Positions 31,401 to 42,911 of a DNA stretch of 64,000 nt are shown here, in pieces. A model generated the notes under the pieces. It was given only the letters and a program-made list of their open reading frames with translations. It did no database searches and was not told where the DNA came from. Origin of the DNA: Strobilurus pachycystidiatus (taxonomy: Eukaryota > Basidiomycota > Agaricomycetes > Agaricales > Physalacriaceae); assembly GCA_019915135.1 (NCBI GenBank), contig JAHLMK010000007.1, positions 1,798,001 through 1,862,000 of the forward strand. The letters are read 5' to 3'. Numbering within the stretch: position 1 is the stretch's first letter; every line of letters begins with the position of its first letter. The translations under genes and the position numbers were made by a program.

Positions 31401-32253
31401 ACATGGCAGGCGACGAGGTATTGGACGAGCTGGGTCAGACCGATGAGGGGAAAGGAGATCGGAATGGAAGCGAGGTAGGGAGTTTGTGGGCGCGACTCGG
31501 CATCAGCGAGCCATTTGCCGGCGTCAAGGCCGTACGTATAGAGGGCAGTCGAGCGCTGGGAGACTGCGAGAGGCTCGAGGACGGCCTGGCAGACGGCGGC
31601 GACATAAGGCTCAACAAACGGCCTGTAGATGTCGAAAAGAGCTTGGAGCTCATCAAAGTACACTTCGTTGGTTCCCTGACCACCGAAGAGGGCGAAAATG
31701 GATGCCTTGCCGTCAGTCGCGGCCTTGAGGAGGGCGGAAGCGGGTCCCGCGGGGATGTCTGCGACGTTGTGGGCGCGCAGAGCAGCCAGTGCCTTGTAGT
31801 AGGAGGTGAGGACGACTTTGCGAACCTCGACATCAAATTCCGACGCGAGGGAGTGGATGTCCTGGACGGAGAGGTAGGTGGACGTGAAGAATTTGAACAC
31901 GTTGAGGAGCACGGCAACGCAGGCGGCGGTGTCCTTCTCGAGGTGGTCGGCGACGTAGCCGAGGAAGCGTGCGCTAAGCTCTACTGTTGCCTCCTGGAGA
32001 TTTTCGAGTTGGGCGGTTGTGTCGACGGCGTCTATGAGCGTCTGCTCGTGTGCGTATCCGTCTCTAAGGATCTCTGCGCAGATCCATTCGTCGTGGCAGG
32101 TGCTGACCGGAATCGAAACCTAAGAGCGGCGAGAAATATGAGCACAGAAAACCGGGCATGCGACTGCATACGCACTCTAATTTGGCCCAGCGAGATGATG
32201 ATGGGGCGGGAGGTGATGGTGGCAGCACAGTCGCTGGCTGTCGTCGTCGCCAT
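19448..32253 (-). CDS. Single-chain type I fatty acid synthase (beta-alpha fusion)
   Basis: Cytosolic multienzyme making C16/C18 acyl-CoA from acetyl- and malonyl-CoA. Domains in order: acetyltransferase (GHSQG, Ser codon 31343-31345); FMN enoyl reductase ([34 protein letters not shown]); dehydratase/hot-dog region with [12 protein letters not shown]; malonyl/palmitoyltransferase (GHSLGEY, Ser codon 26471-26473); acyl carrier protein between Ala/Pro-rich linkers (GGKSTLQNE, Ser codon 25052-25054); ketoreductase ([18 protein letters not shown]); ketosynthase (PVGACATALQS; later [14 protein letters not shown] and [10 protein letters not shown]); phosphopantetheinyl transferase ([14 protein letters not shown]). 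The end of the yeast-type beta subunit ([15 protein letters not shown]) and the start of the alpha type ([16 protein letters not shown]) lie in one exon with no stop. Start MATTTASD at 32253; last exon ends [13 protein letters not shown]. About 3,950 residues after removing many short introns; one intron splits the ketosynthase Cys codon. Confidence 0.95.
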
Positions 32254-32789
32254 CGTTGATGGTGGTGTCGGACAGAGTCCCTCTAAACTGAATCCACCCA
32301 AAAAATTACCGAGTTTAAAACAGTTCGGATCCCCAGAGAAAACGGCTCCCCAGTGTGTGCTCCACGTGCCGGACGCGTCCTGCCCCGAAAGGCAACTTGT
32401 TCCTGATGTGGCCAGGGAAGGAGGTTAAATCCTAGACTGGAGTAAATTCTGCGTACATGCACCGAGTATCCAATCTGTCCCAACAGATTCGCTGCCAGAC
32501 CCTGCCTTCAATACCCCAAACTCATCAAGGGTGTACTGCAGACAGAGGTAAACTCTGCCGGCGTGCCATCTTTTGCTATCGGCTCTAGCAGTCCATGTTG
32601 TTCCATGGCTCGGAGTACTTCTCGGAGGTCCATCGATGGACGTTCGTCTCCAGATGGCGCAATCTACCGTTACGCGGTCCAGAGCCCCGACAACAGCTCT
32701 CACATAACGCATTCCCTGGTAATACATAACGATCTTATCATCAAGTTACATTAGAATGGAACGTAACAATCCACACTACAGTATCCTAT
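32254..32789. other. Spacer between FAS promoter and GTR2 3' end
   Basis: No gene seen. It holds the upstream region of the FAS gene and the 3' UTR of GTR2, which is read towards it. No clear regulatory motif was recognised. Confidence 0.5.
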
Positions 32790-34170
32790 CTATCCCCCAC
32801 TACGCACCTGCTGCTCAACTTCATATATCTCCTGCACGCCTTCACGGAAGAAGACCACGTTGTACTCAATGAGCCCCCGCTTACTCTCAAAAACGGGCGT
32901 TTGCATGAGAGCCAACAACGCGAGATGCTCGGTGATCAAATGATATGTCAACGTGGTCCCTGGATGAGTCGAGTGTAGCAATGCAGCCGCACTTGGGTAA
33001 AAGACCTCTTTCCGACGACGGCGCGCAGTATGGCGATCAAAATCCCCACCCTCCTCCGTAGATTTTGGTGGGGGTTGGGGAAGTATTTCTTTGTGTCGCT
33101 GCCCGCTAGCCGAGGCCGACCTGGTTGATGTGTGAGCTGTGTGATCTTCTATGGGTCACAGCGCGCCGATTACCTATACAGCGGCCCGAACGAGTTGAGC
33201 ATTTGTAAATAATCACAACATAGCTCGTGAGTTGACGTGTTCACGGGCGAAGCATCGGTCGCGATGTATAAGCGCGACTGGATATCGAATAGATACGCCT
33301 TTGGGGATTGTGAGTTCTATTCGCAAGGCTTAGTGAATATTAAGGTGAAACTAATAGAGTCTCACCGCACAGAACACGTTCAAAAGATCTTCAAGGTAGG
33401 GTAAAGATCCAATGAGCTTCAACAGAACCCTTGAAAAGGCTTGGTGGAGAGAATGGTCATACACGGAGGTCATCTGGAACGCGAGAGGCAACTGTTCGTA
33501 TTCTGCCGAGTACTCTATAAGCCGGTCCGTTACGCGTTCGTTGATCTGTCGAAAGTTTTCTAATGCAAGGTGTCACCCATGGGGCAGCGCACAGATGGGA
33601 CATATACTCACCGACCTTATCTTCTTCCTGAAGGTTCTCGACCTTGTGCACGAAGACTTCAAAGTGAACATTCGGGTTGATCTCGTAGGCCGCGATCACG
33701 AACTCGACGAGCTTTGTTATCGCTTGATTATAGAGATCCTGTAAGTCCGTAAGAACGAGCACCGAGCGTCATGTGGGTACGTACTCGTATGTCGATAACG
33801 AAGATGATGGTCCTGAAGTGGGAAAGTGGAGTGCCGAGCGTATCCACTGTTATGTTGCCCGGGCAATCCCAGATTTCGAGCGGGATCACTGTACTGAAGA
33901 ATAGAGGTATCGACTCTGAATGTCCCTAGCAGCATAGTCATCCCACTTACTCATATGTCTTCTTGTTAATTCTAGGGTTTGGCTCTAGATAGAAAGTTTC
34001 CTTTGGCGCAAGATTTTCGAACAAGACCTTTTGTATTGAACTCTTTCCGCTCCTGAACGGAGGATAAAGACAAGACCCCGTTAAGTGTTATCGACGGCCT
34101 ACCTCCGCAGGCCGAGCAGAAGAATTTTGGTTCTTGCCACGTCGCTGACGGCGGCAGACGAGTCGCTCAT
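32790..34170 (-). CDS. GTR2: Rag-type small GTPase GTR2 (RagC/D orthologue)
   Basis: Gtr2 pairs with Gtr1 on the vacuole membrane and passes amino-acid signals to TORC1. The spliced N-terminus MSDSSAAVSDVARTKILLLG joins across an intron to the P-loop LRRSGKSSIQKVL. Next come NLAPKETFYLEPNPRINKK, the switch II-like IWDCPGNI, then TKLVEFVIAAYEINPNVHFE and VFVHKVENLQEEDK, typical of the Rag C/D branch. The C-terminal part reads TSVYDHSLHQAFSRVLLKLI, YIATDASPVN, ELCCDYLQMLNSFGPLY and FFREGVQEIYEVEQQV. The stop is at 32790-32792. Assignment to Gtr2 rather than Gtr1 rests on the HKV(E/D)xL and C-terminal patterns. It is transcribed away from VTC4, with 201 bases between the start codons. Confidence 0.9.
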
Positions 34171-34371
34171 CGCGGTCCACGTTCGGCAACAAAGCGAGGA
34201 CAAGAAAGCGGACGAGCGGAAGATCCAAAAGGAAGCAAGTCAAGCACTGATTTGAAATTTCCGATCACACACGTTCGTGGACCACTGTATGTTGCACAGT
34301 GCCGTCATAGACCTATTTAACTTATTTTCTCACTCACGGTCATCTCTTTGCCAACGCACTTGCAGCCATCA
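34171..34371. promoter_or_regulatory. Shared divergent promoter of GTR2 and VTC4
   Basis: Only 201 bases separate the two start codons, which point away from each other, so any promoter elements must be shared or interleaved. No specific factor site was identified. Confidence 0.5.
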
Positions 34372-37300
34372 ATGAAGTTTGGACGGAAGATCTCGGTGAG
34401 TGTGGCATGCTGCTTCGGGCCATGTATTCGCTGATCCTAAGGGCATTCACAGACCGATCTCTATAATGAATGGAGACCGTTCTATCTCAACTACAATGGC
34501 CTGAAGCGGGAACTCAAAGTGCGTCTGAGCGATCATTCATGCTTTAAACTAACCGTCCTGATGCTTGGGTACTAGGACCGCACCACAGGTCGCGAGTGGG
34601 CAGCGAAGGACGAGGAAGAGTTCAAGCACAAGTTGGAGCAGGAGTTGGACAAGATTCACGATTTCCAGAAGAGCAAGGTGAGATCCAAGTCTAACGACAT
34701 TCCCGAGGATGGGACCCCTTTCTCTTCCTATGCACGTTCGTCGCTGGCAACCTTCCCCCATTCTACAAACATCGGCTATAATCCGTGTAATGTCCGTTAC
34801 GCGCTGGCATGATCCCGGACTGCTCAGCATCTTTCGGACTGGCATTGGCAGCTCGTAAACTCGTGACTCACCTTTTGTCAGACCTCTGAATTGGCGCGCC
34901 GCATCCACGACGCGGAAAAGGACGTCAAACATCTCGTCGACGAGGAATCGTCGTACTCCCACGAAGATGCGGGTAATCTCGAGCATGACCCAGAAAGCCA
35001 GCAACGCTACTCTCACAGCCACGGCGAGGGCTCAGATGACGACGATGATGATGATGAAGACGACATTGACAGCCAGAGTGAAGCCGAGTCTTACGATGCG
35101 CTTGAAGACCGGTTCCACGGTCTTGAGGAGGAAGTCGCAACTCTTGTCGCCGATGTCCACGATTTGGCACTCTACACGAAGCTCAATATCACTGGCTTCA
35201 TGAAGATTTTGAAGGTTCGTCACCAATTCGAGAATTCTATCAACACTGAATACGTCTCCTCGCTCAGAAACACGACGTAAGACCATCTACGCGCGACGGG
35301 TATCAATCACTGAGTATCCGCAGAAACAAACGGGTCTCAACCTCAAAACCACCTTCGTTCAAGATTATCTGGAGAAGAGGCCGTTCTATCGTTATAATTG
35401 GGACGCCCTCATCGTGAAGCTTTCAAAGCTATACGATCTTGTTCGTACTCGTGGTCACCCTGTTCTGGGCGATTCAAGCGCCGGCGGAAGCCAGAGCGCC
35501 TTTGTTCGCCAAACAACAAAGTATTGGGTGCGTCTTGTCATAGTTATCGCTCTCGTATACCGACTCATTCCTTCCGCAGGTACATCCTGATAATTTGGTA
35601 CCTCTTAAGTTGGCTATTCTGCGTAATCTGCCTGTACTTGGTGGGTGGATATGTCTATAATCTGTGTTGACGTCTATTCATGGTCTGGCTCTTAGTCTTC
35701 AACCCAGACAAGGAATTTGATCAAAAGGACGCTGGTGAGTGTTGTTATCCCGTCAATCCCCTCCAAATCAACGAGGCCTGTAGCCATCACGTCCATTTAT
35801 TTTGACAACGAGGATCTGGAATTATATCTGGGTCGCCTTGAGAAAACCGAAGGCGCTGAAGCCATCCGTCTAAGATGGTACGGGGACATTGATACCAAGA
35901 CGGTCGGCTCTTGTCCAGTCAACTTCTTTGGTAAGTATGCTAATGTATCGCCAGATCTTTGTAGAACGTAAAACTCATCGCGAAGACTGGACTGGTGAAA
36001 AGTCCGTCAAAGCACGGTTCCCTATCAAAGAACACCTCGTCAACGCCTTCTTGCGTGGCGAGTACACCATGGACGAAGAGTTTCAACAGCTTGTTAAGAA
36101 GGGAAAGAAGACTCAACAGGAGGTGGACTCCATGATTCAACTTGCTAACGAAGTTCAGTACGCCGTCCTTACTAGGAAGCTGCAACCTGGTCAGTGCCTA
36201 AGTCTTGACCTCTTCGAAACAGCTAATCTGTCTCTCTACCAGTGATGCGTTCATTTTACAACCGGACTGCATTCCAGTTGCCAGGCGATGCCCGTGTTCG
36301 AATTTCTCTTGACACCGAGCTGACTCTGGTCCGGGAGGACAACTGGGATAACAAGGAACGCGCTGCGGGGAATTGGCGAAGGACAGATATTGGAATCGAT
36401 CATCCCTTCGAGCAGCTTCCTGCAGACGATAAAGAACTCTTCAAGTAAGTTTCATGGTGTGTTTTTCTGATTCGTCTGTCTGAGCCTATATAGATACGGT
36501 GTCCTTGAAGTAAAGCTGCAAACTCAATTTGGCGCAGAACCTCCACGATGGGTGACCGACCTCGTACAATCTCACCTGGTGGAGGCTGTACCAAAATTTA
36601 GGTCAGTGATTCCTGTATGTACCTCGGTACACCTCCTTCTGACCATGACTGCAGTAAATTTATCCATGGATGTGCCACGCTTCTTCCCAATCGGGTAGAT
36701 TTAGTGCCCTTCTGGCTGCCACAAAGTAAGTAGTATAGCCCCGTCTACTTTGCCCCGATAACTCAATCTTGTTCTCAGTGGATGCCGATATCCTGAAGCC
36801 CGACACTGGATATCTGTCGATCATTGAGCGACCTTCACAGCTCTCATCTTCCAAGGGCTCTTCGGATCAAAGGGATGTTTCGCCGCTCAGCGACACCGTG
36901 AAGTATACGGAACCCGTGTCCGAAGGGGAGGAGGACGAAAACATCGACGTTGGCCCTGCCAAGGATGAAGACAAACGTACAGGACTTAGTGGGGAAGAAG
37001 TTGCCGCGGCTATAGCATACCGAGAACAGATGCTCAAGGAGAGAAGGGCGACAGAGACTGCCAATGGCAAACGTCCTGCTAAGCCTTCCACTGACCTTGA
37101 GGAATTCGCTGTGCAGTCGGACGAGGAGGAGGATGATGGACGTACGGCCTTCCTACGCGGGAGAGACAACAGACAGTCTGTTTCAAATGGAGGCCGCGGA
37201 CTTTCCATCGATCCTTTAGCACCCTCTTCCGCCTTTGACGAAACCCTTCGTTCTAGACTGCGTACGGAAAGCCGTTCTGCCCAACGCCGCTTCGATGATG

Positions 37301-37826
37301 CCGACGAAGATGGCGATCATGCCGATGATGAATCTGAAGAGAGTGGCGCGGTCGCGGACCGTCTAGACGAACGGATATTGTCGCGAGATTGGACCGCTCC
37401 AAGTGGCAAGCGAATCGCCGTGCCGGTACGCATCGAGCCCAAGGTGTACTTTGCGGCGGAACGTACCTTCCTCGTAAGTTCCTATCAGCATCATGTTTGG
37501 TGTGGTCTGCTGATCCGTCCTATCAGAAATGGCTCAATATCTCTGTATTCATCGGAACTATTGCGACCACCCTCCTGAACTTCACGTCCCCGGACGATTC
37601 GCGAGGACTCATTAGTGCGGCAATGTTCACCCTGTGCGCCTTGCTTGCCATCGCATATTCTGCTGGTATCTTCGCATATCGCACTTTGAGGTTACGCGCT
37701 CGTCGAGCAGAAGGGCTCTATTATGATAAGCATGGGCCAACGATCCTATGCTTTGTTCTGTTTACAGCCTTGGCTACAAACATTGGACTCAGAGTATCTG
37801 AGATGATCGCGGAGGAGCAAGGTTGA
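34372..37826 (+). CDS. VTC4: Vacuolar transporter chaperone 4, polyphosphate polymerase
   Basis: Catalytic subunit of the VTC complex, which makes polyphosphate from ATP and moves it into the vacuole. N-terminal SPX domain (MKFGRKIS joined to [58 protein letters not shown]), which senses inositol pyrophosphates. Then the tunnel-fold polymerase domain: [94 protein letters not shown] and [17 protein letters not shown] long acidic linker follows, and a C-terminal DUF202-like part with three membrane segments ([54 protein letters not shown]). A run of Asp/Glu ([14 protein letters not shown]) sits inside the SPX domain. Many introns. VTC2/3 are related, but sequence and conserved basic residues fit VTC4 best. 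Confidence 0.88.
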
Positions 37827-39273
37827 AACGTCGATGTGATACCAGACACTATGTATCATTATGCCGACATCGAGGTGGATCCAAGGCCCACACTTTACTC
37901 GTATCCAAGTTTCATCTTCATGCGTCTTTGATATGCGACTACTAGGACTAATATTGTCTAGTTACCGTTCAGTGTAAACCCATTTGCGGACTTCAGATCC
38001 ACTTGAAATATGTCAAAGTTATGTCAAATGAGTCTAGTAGAGTCATTGCAATGCACTGCTCGTAGGCAGAAGCCAGGCTGGTCGGTCAAACTACGTCGAA
38101 TTGAGTACAGTGACAGCTTTGCAGTACTGTATACACACTTGTTCACATGAAAACCATTCGCCAGTGACTCACCTAACTCTGCCAGTCCGAATGGGATGCG
38201 ATACCACTCAAGATTTGTTGGATCGAAGTGAAGCAGAGCGATGCGAGGAATCTGGCTGGAAGGTTTGTGGTAACTTATGAGTTTTGAATATTGAACAATC
38301 AAAACTTGATATCGAAGGCAAAAACATTGCTGTTTCGAGAGTTCTTATATAGACGAGCCAGCCCATCTTAAAATGCGTGATGTGCGCCCAGATTGGTAAT
38401 CAAGCTAATTCAAGGGTTACAGAACGATAGGTACACGAGTGGTACACATCTCCTTCACGTTTGATCAGCCTTCAGTACGAGTCGGCGCCTAGGCGCTCGG
38501 GTTCGCAACTTCCAAGGCATGTCGATACCGTCCGTCCTTCTTGCTTGAAAAGAGCTACACACCGATGAGAGTAGTTGCACTGTCTAAGAATCAAAGTAAT
38601 AGGAAGCTTACTCTTTCGAAGGGTCAAAGGTAGAGTCAGAGAGACGAGTCGGAGCGCCCATGAGCGCCCAGTCATGTGACCGCAAGCAATGTGTAGTGCT
38701 GTGGCAGTGTCGCTGTGCTTACAGTGCTTTATACCGAAGCGCTCGGGATATGCATATAGGAACGCTGGCTGTCACTGACCTGCCCACTTTGCCTTTCCCA
38801 TACTTACCTCTGCCAGGACATGTCTTCGCCTCTCCCGCGGTGTTCATGGCCAGCACCCGCCCGTTCGAACCGCACGCGCCGCGTCGGCCCCAACAGCGGA
38901 CTTGCAAGTTTCTCAGGTTCGATCTGAGAGACATTTCCCGCCGACACCGGGAATTCACTGTATTGCTGCTGGCATCCGTCAAGGTTCGTTGGTGGCAAGC
39001 AGAGTTCTTTGGAAATCTCACTGAGAAGCCTTTTGATTATAGCATACAAACACCCCGACAAGGCTGACTTGGTTGTGTCCGTGGACGTGCCTCATTGCAT
39101 GATGTAGGTATTCCAAGTACTTCCCAAGATAGCCTCTGACCAGGTTGCGCAGAATGATCGCATTACAATTACAGTATGAGACTTCGACTTTTAGTTACAG
39201 ACAGACAAGTAAGCTTTTGTTAAGTTATAAGTAGCTAAAGGTATTAATGCGAAGACACGACAGGTCTCGGATA
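37827..39273. other. Intergenic region, possible small unproven gene
   Basis: A - strand frame at about 38180-38300 (SQIPRIALLHFDPTNLEWYR) ends at a good GTGAGT donor. Another at 38590-38660 (MGAPTRLSDSTFDPSKE) ends at GTAAGC. These could be exons of a small gene, but I could not join them into a complete product and recognise no family. The rest shows nothing. Confidence 0.3.
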
Positions 39274-41716
39274 TCATATGAGGAGGAGATACGGAGAGCG
39301 CTCTTTCTGGATCTCTCGCCAGTCAACTTGTCTCTGCATGGTGTCTCGTCTCTGACTCGTCTGTTCCATCACCAACCTCGCTCGCAACAAGTTCCCTATA
39401 CTCTCGTCCTGTGCTTGTATGCGCCCTTTCAGGATATCCCGCTGCGTCGAGTCATCGGTCATACACCCAGCTAGACATATTGGGAAAATCAACGCTCTGT
39501 CAATTTCTGACACAGTCAGTTGCTGCAGCTGATGAATGACATTTTTGACGCCTGAACTAATTTCGGGGACTCCTACGCGGGCGACGTCAATATATCACAC
39601 ACTGAGATGCTGGCTGAAGTTCTCACCTGGCTGCATGTCATTGACTGTTGTATGAAGGTATAGTGAGGCAGTTTCCCGAAAGATATTCCCGACTAATTGC
39701 AGAATCTCTTCGCTAGGACTCGACAGAGGATTAGGATCCGACATCGTGGCGTTCAAGAGATTGGGGTGGAGCGGCGCTTCGTTGTGTCGCATCACATACT
39801 GGCCCTTACGACTGTGAAGCCGCTGCTCGATCTCATCGGCCCGTCGTAGCAGCTCGCGTAGGCTGAGGGTTCCTTTGCGCTGCTCTATTGCCTTCCAGTA
39901 TGCCAGTTGGGACACTTCGGCGAAGCACAACATAACGTCGTCCGGACATCCTGACAACGATTCCATGTGCAAACAGGACGACTCGACGCCCAAGCCACTA
40001 CCACTCTGCATCGGTCCCCATAACGAAGCCGAATCTCCTAACAAACGCCTGTACAACGTCGTGTATCTCGGTGGGCGTGTCGCGGTGAATGACGCAAAGA
40101 TCTCGATCCACTGTTGTAGGCGTCAGCCACATATCTGGCAGGAGGATACGGCACTCACCATGGTAAGCTTTACGACAACCTGTCTCGGCGCACTCATATT
40201 CAGGAGCGTCAGTTTTGGGTTTTCGTCGGTAGTCAACCCCGTTTGAGCCATCCAGTCAAGCGCTATGGTCAAGAGTGGCTGCCAGTCGATCGCTTTTCCG
40301 GCCATTTGGGAGTAATATATCAGGTATATGGCCGCAAGGACATCACTCTCATCGTGGCATCCTCGGGTCTGCTTTCCGCTAGTCAACTGGAAGAAAGCCT
40401 CCTCGTAAAAGTACTGGGCCGTCGAGTGTTCGGGATTCAAGTCCGGCGCTTCGAGCCCTTGCGATACGCGCATGCGAGTGAAGTGCAGACTCGCCAGAGC
40501 ACATACGGCGTTGGTCACTACTCCTCTCGGATCTTGGACAATCAACTGATGCCGTTTCATTAGACATGATTTTGATGAGGCAAGATCAAGGCCTACCGAA
40601 TATGTCACATTCGTCAGGGTGTTTCCTGCTAGCCGAAAGTTTGTTTTGCGGACATGCTCGAAAAAGTACATGACATGGCTTTCCTGGATCGAGTTCTGGC
40701 CAGCGAGTAGGGGGAAATGATTGACCGGCGATGGCGGGCGTACGGTGAAATCAAAGCTGTCGGGATTGTGAGTGGCTGAGAAGAGACCCATGTCAAAGTC
40801 GAGCATGTTTGGCTCGCTATGGACGGAGGACGATTGAGGCGAGTATTGGTATATCGGTGCTCCTCCAAAGTCTATTGATGCTAGATTTGACTCGCTGTAG
40901 GATGCGCCTGGCAGTTGATGAAAAACGGATGGAACTGTGGGATCTTTGTCAACGCAGCGGGGGTATACTTGTGAGTTTGGCATACCTCCAATGACGGGCA
41001 TGTTTGACTGATCGTATGGGTAATTGAATAGGTCGAGGCCGAGCGTGTTATTCATGGACGGGGATGTATCACTGTTTGTCGATGAAAGACGGCTGAACGA
41101 TCCGGATCGCGTCGTTGAACTCCTCGTTGGTCCCAGCGATGTGCGAGGCTGACCACGAATGAGACCGGCTCGTGTCAACTTCGCTTTAATATTTGCTTTG
41201 TATTGCTCGACTGCCTGTTTGTCCTGGGAAAGTCAACGGTCAGCATACCCCGCGATCACGCAAGCAAAGTGCCCACCCTCATCCACTCAGGACGTTTAGG
41301 ACCCCAACCTAAGCATTCGATTGTCAGGCGTCTACAGGTACGGCATGAACCTCCTTCTCGCTCCTCGTCGCATTTCTGATGATTATATGTTTAGGCTCAG
41401 CACTGAGGTCGTGTCAGATTAATAGATACCTTGCGACGTAGTCGACATGTCCTACATCATCATCAGTGAACCATTCGCGCGACTACTTGACTCGAACTCA
41501 CCAGCATCCACCTTTACCTGCGGAAGGTGTTCTTTGAGGAAGGTCTATCGCTCCATGATTGGGCGTGCCCCTACTACTCGCGCTGCTCAACGCGGGTGAG
41601 ACACGGCCTGGCGCGGTGACCATTGAGATCGCTTGAAGATTGGGAGAAGCAGTCGAAGAAGCGGGTCCTGATGTTGATGAGCTTGCTCCGAATGACTGCA
41701 GAGCGCTGAAGTTCAT
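39274..41716 (-). CDS. Zn2Cys6 fungal transcription factor (1)
   Basis: Nuclear regulator with an N-terminal binuclear zinc cluster assembled over two introns: CWTCRLRRKKCDEE and then GGSCRTCRRLTIECLGWG, followed by PKRPEWMRDKQAVEQYKANI. A Ser/Thr-rich region follows (SSTTRSGSFSRLSSTNSDTS). The C-terminal two thirds is a helical regulatory region of the fungal transcription factor type: VVTNAVCALASLHFTRMRVS, DVLAAIYLIYYSQMAGKAID, FAEVSQLAYWKAIEQRKG, ETASLYLHTTVND and IFPICLAGCMTDDSTQRDIL. It starts at 41716 (MNFSALQSFGASSST); the stop is at 39274-39276. Targets are unknown. The next gene on the left of 45 kb has the same domain order and the same CLG(W/F)GPKRP(E/D)W segment, so the two are probably paralogues. 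Confidence 0.88.
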
Positions 41717-42911
41717 TCAAGAAACTGGCGGTGAGTGATGATCGTCAAGGAATGGGACCAGAATAGCGTTCGGGGTAGTGACACTCTTATGAAGCACGGT
41801 TCGACAAAAAGAGGTACGTTATTAGGAAAGGGTCCGCAGGTAAGCCGGTTACGCGTGGGCACTGTCGGAAGGGGCAGATGAATGCTGAAAGGGGTTAGCA
41901 ATTCTCGGAGAGGTCCATCAACTGTGATGGTGGTGTTACCAGGGAAGGTCGACAAGTGTTGGAGGTCCTTATTATGTGCCGTCTGAATCGCTCAGATTGT
42001 GGTCTGCGATCTCATAATACTCCGCCCGGACTCTCCCCGGGAGTTCAAGTGGCGAGGCTGAGAAGATATGTAGTATGCTTCCCGAATCTGGTGACGCCAA
42101 TTGGAATATTGCTTGTCTCGGGCGGAGATGAGGGCACATCGTCCGTCCTCCAATATTTCAATGTCAATGCAGGATTGTCGTACTCCTTGACCATCGGATG
42201 CTACCGGCCAGTAGGGTCGTCCGCGTGCATGAAAGACTCAAGTACGGTGTCCATTCGGCACAAAACACCACGGCCCAGCTCAACATACATCGCAGGTTTT
42301 TTGAACCGATGTCAGATTCAAATCACCACTACCGCTTCTCCGTCATACTGTGTGATGCGAATGATTCTTCCTCTCAGCACCGTCGCAACGACTTTGACTG
42401 GCAGGTTTCTTGCTCTTATGGCCAGATGGGCTATCACTTCCATTTCTTAGTAATTAGCCGAGTGCACCGCGTCCAGCATCATGATTCACAGGGATACACA
42501 GGGAAGATCTGCAGACTTGACTCCATGTTTGTCGTTCAACGTCGATGATGGCGGTGTGCGGACCCATTACGGGTCCCATCCGGACCTGAAGTCGTCAACC
42601 TCGCTCTGCAATCCCATGGTATCGCCTCCGCGAATGTCGGTGGTCATGTTTCTTTCATAAAAAAGGCAATGTCATCTGCATAGGATCGATGTGAACCAGT
42701 ACATCGGATAAAAAGACAAGACTGTTCAAAGCAGTACACAGGCAGTACAAGGAATAGATGCGGATACATGTTAACGTGTAGCTAGAAATCAGAAAGATGT
42801 TACACAAAGGTACTGCTGTGGGTCCAAAATCAAACACATTCACCGAGGTCGCCCGTGATAAGGACTCAAGAACCAAGACACTATATATACAGCCCAGCGT
42901 CGCAAGACTTC
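41717..42911. other. Intergenic region between the two Zn2Cys6 genes
   Basis: Contains a 164-codon + strand frame (41956-42450) overlapped by another + frame (42198-42548). Neither has a recognisable domain. It includes the promoter of transcription factor 1 and the 3' flank of factor 2. Confidence 0.4.

Noticed and set aside
19448..32253. FAS region as two genes, or as a polyketide synthase
   Set aside because: Beta and alpha parts are continuous in one exon. Domain order and sequence (FMN enoyl reductase, MPT, single ACP, C-terminal PPT) are those of fungal FAS, not of a polyketide synthase.
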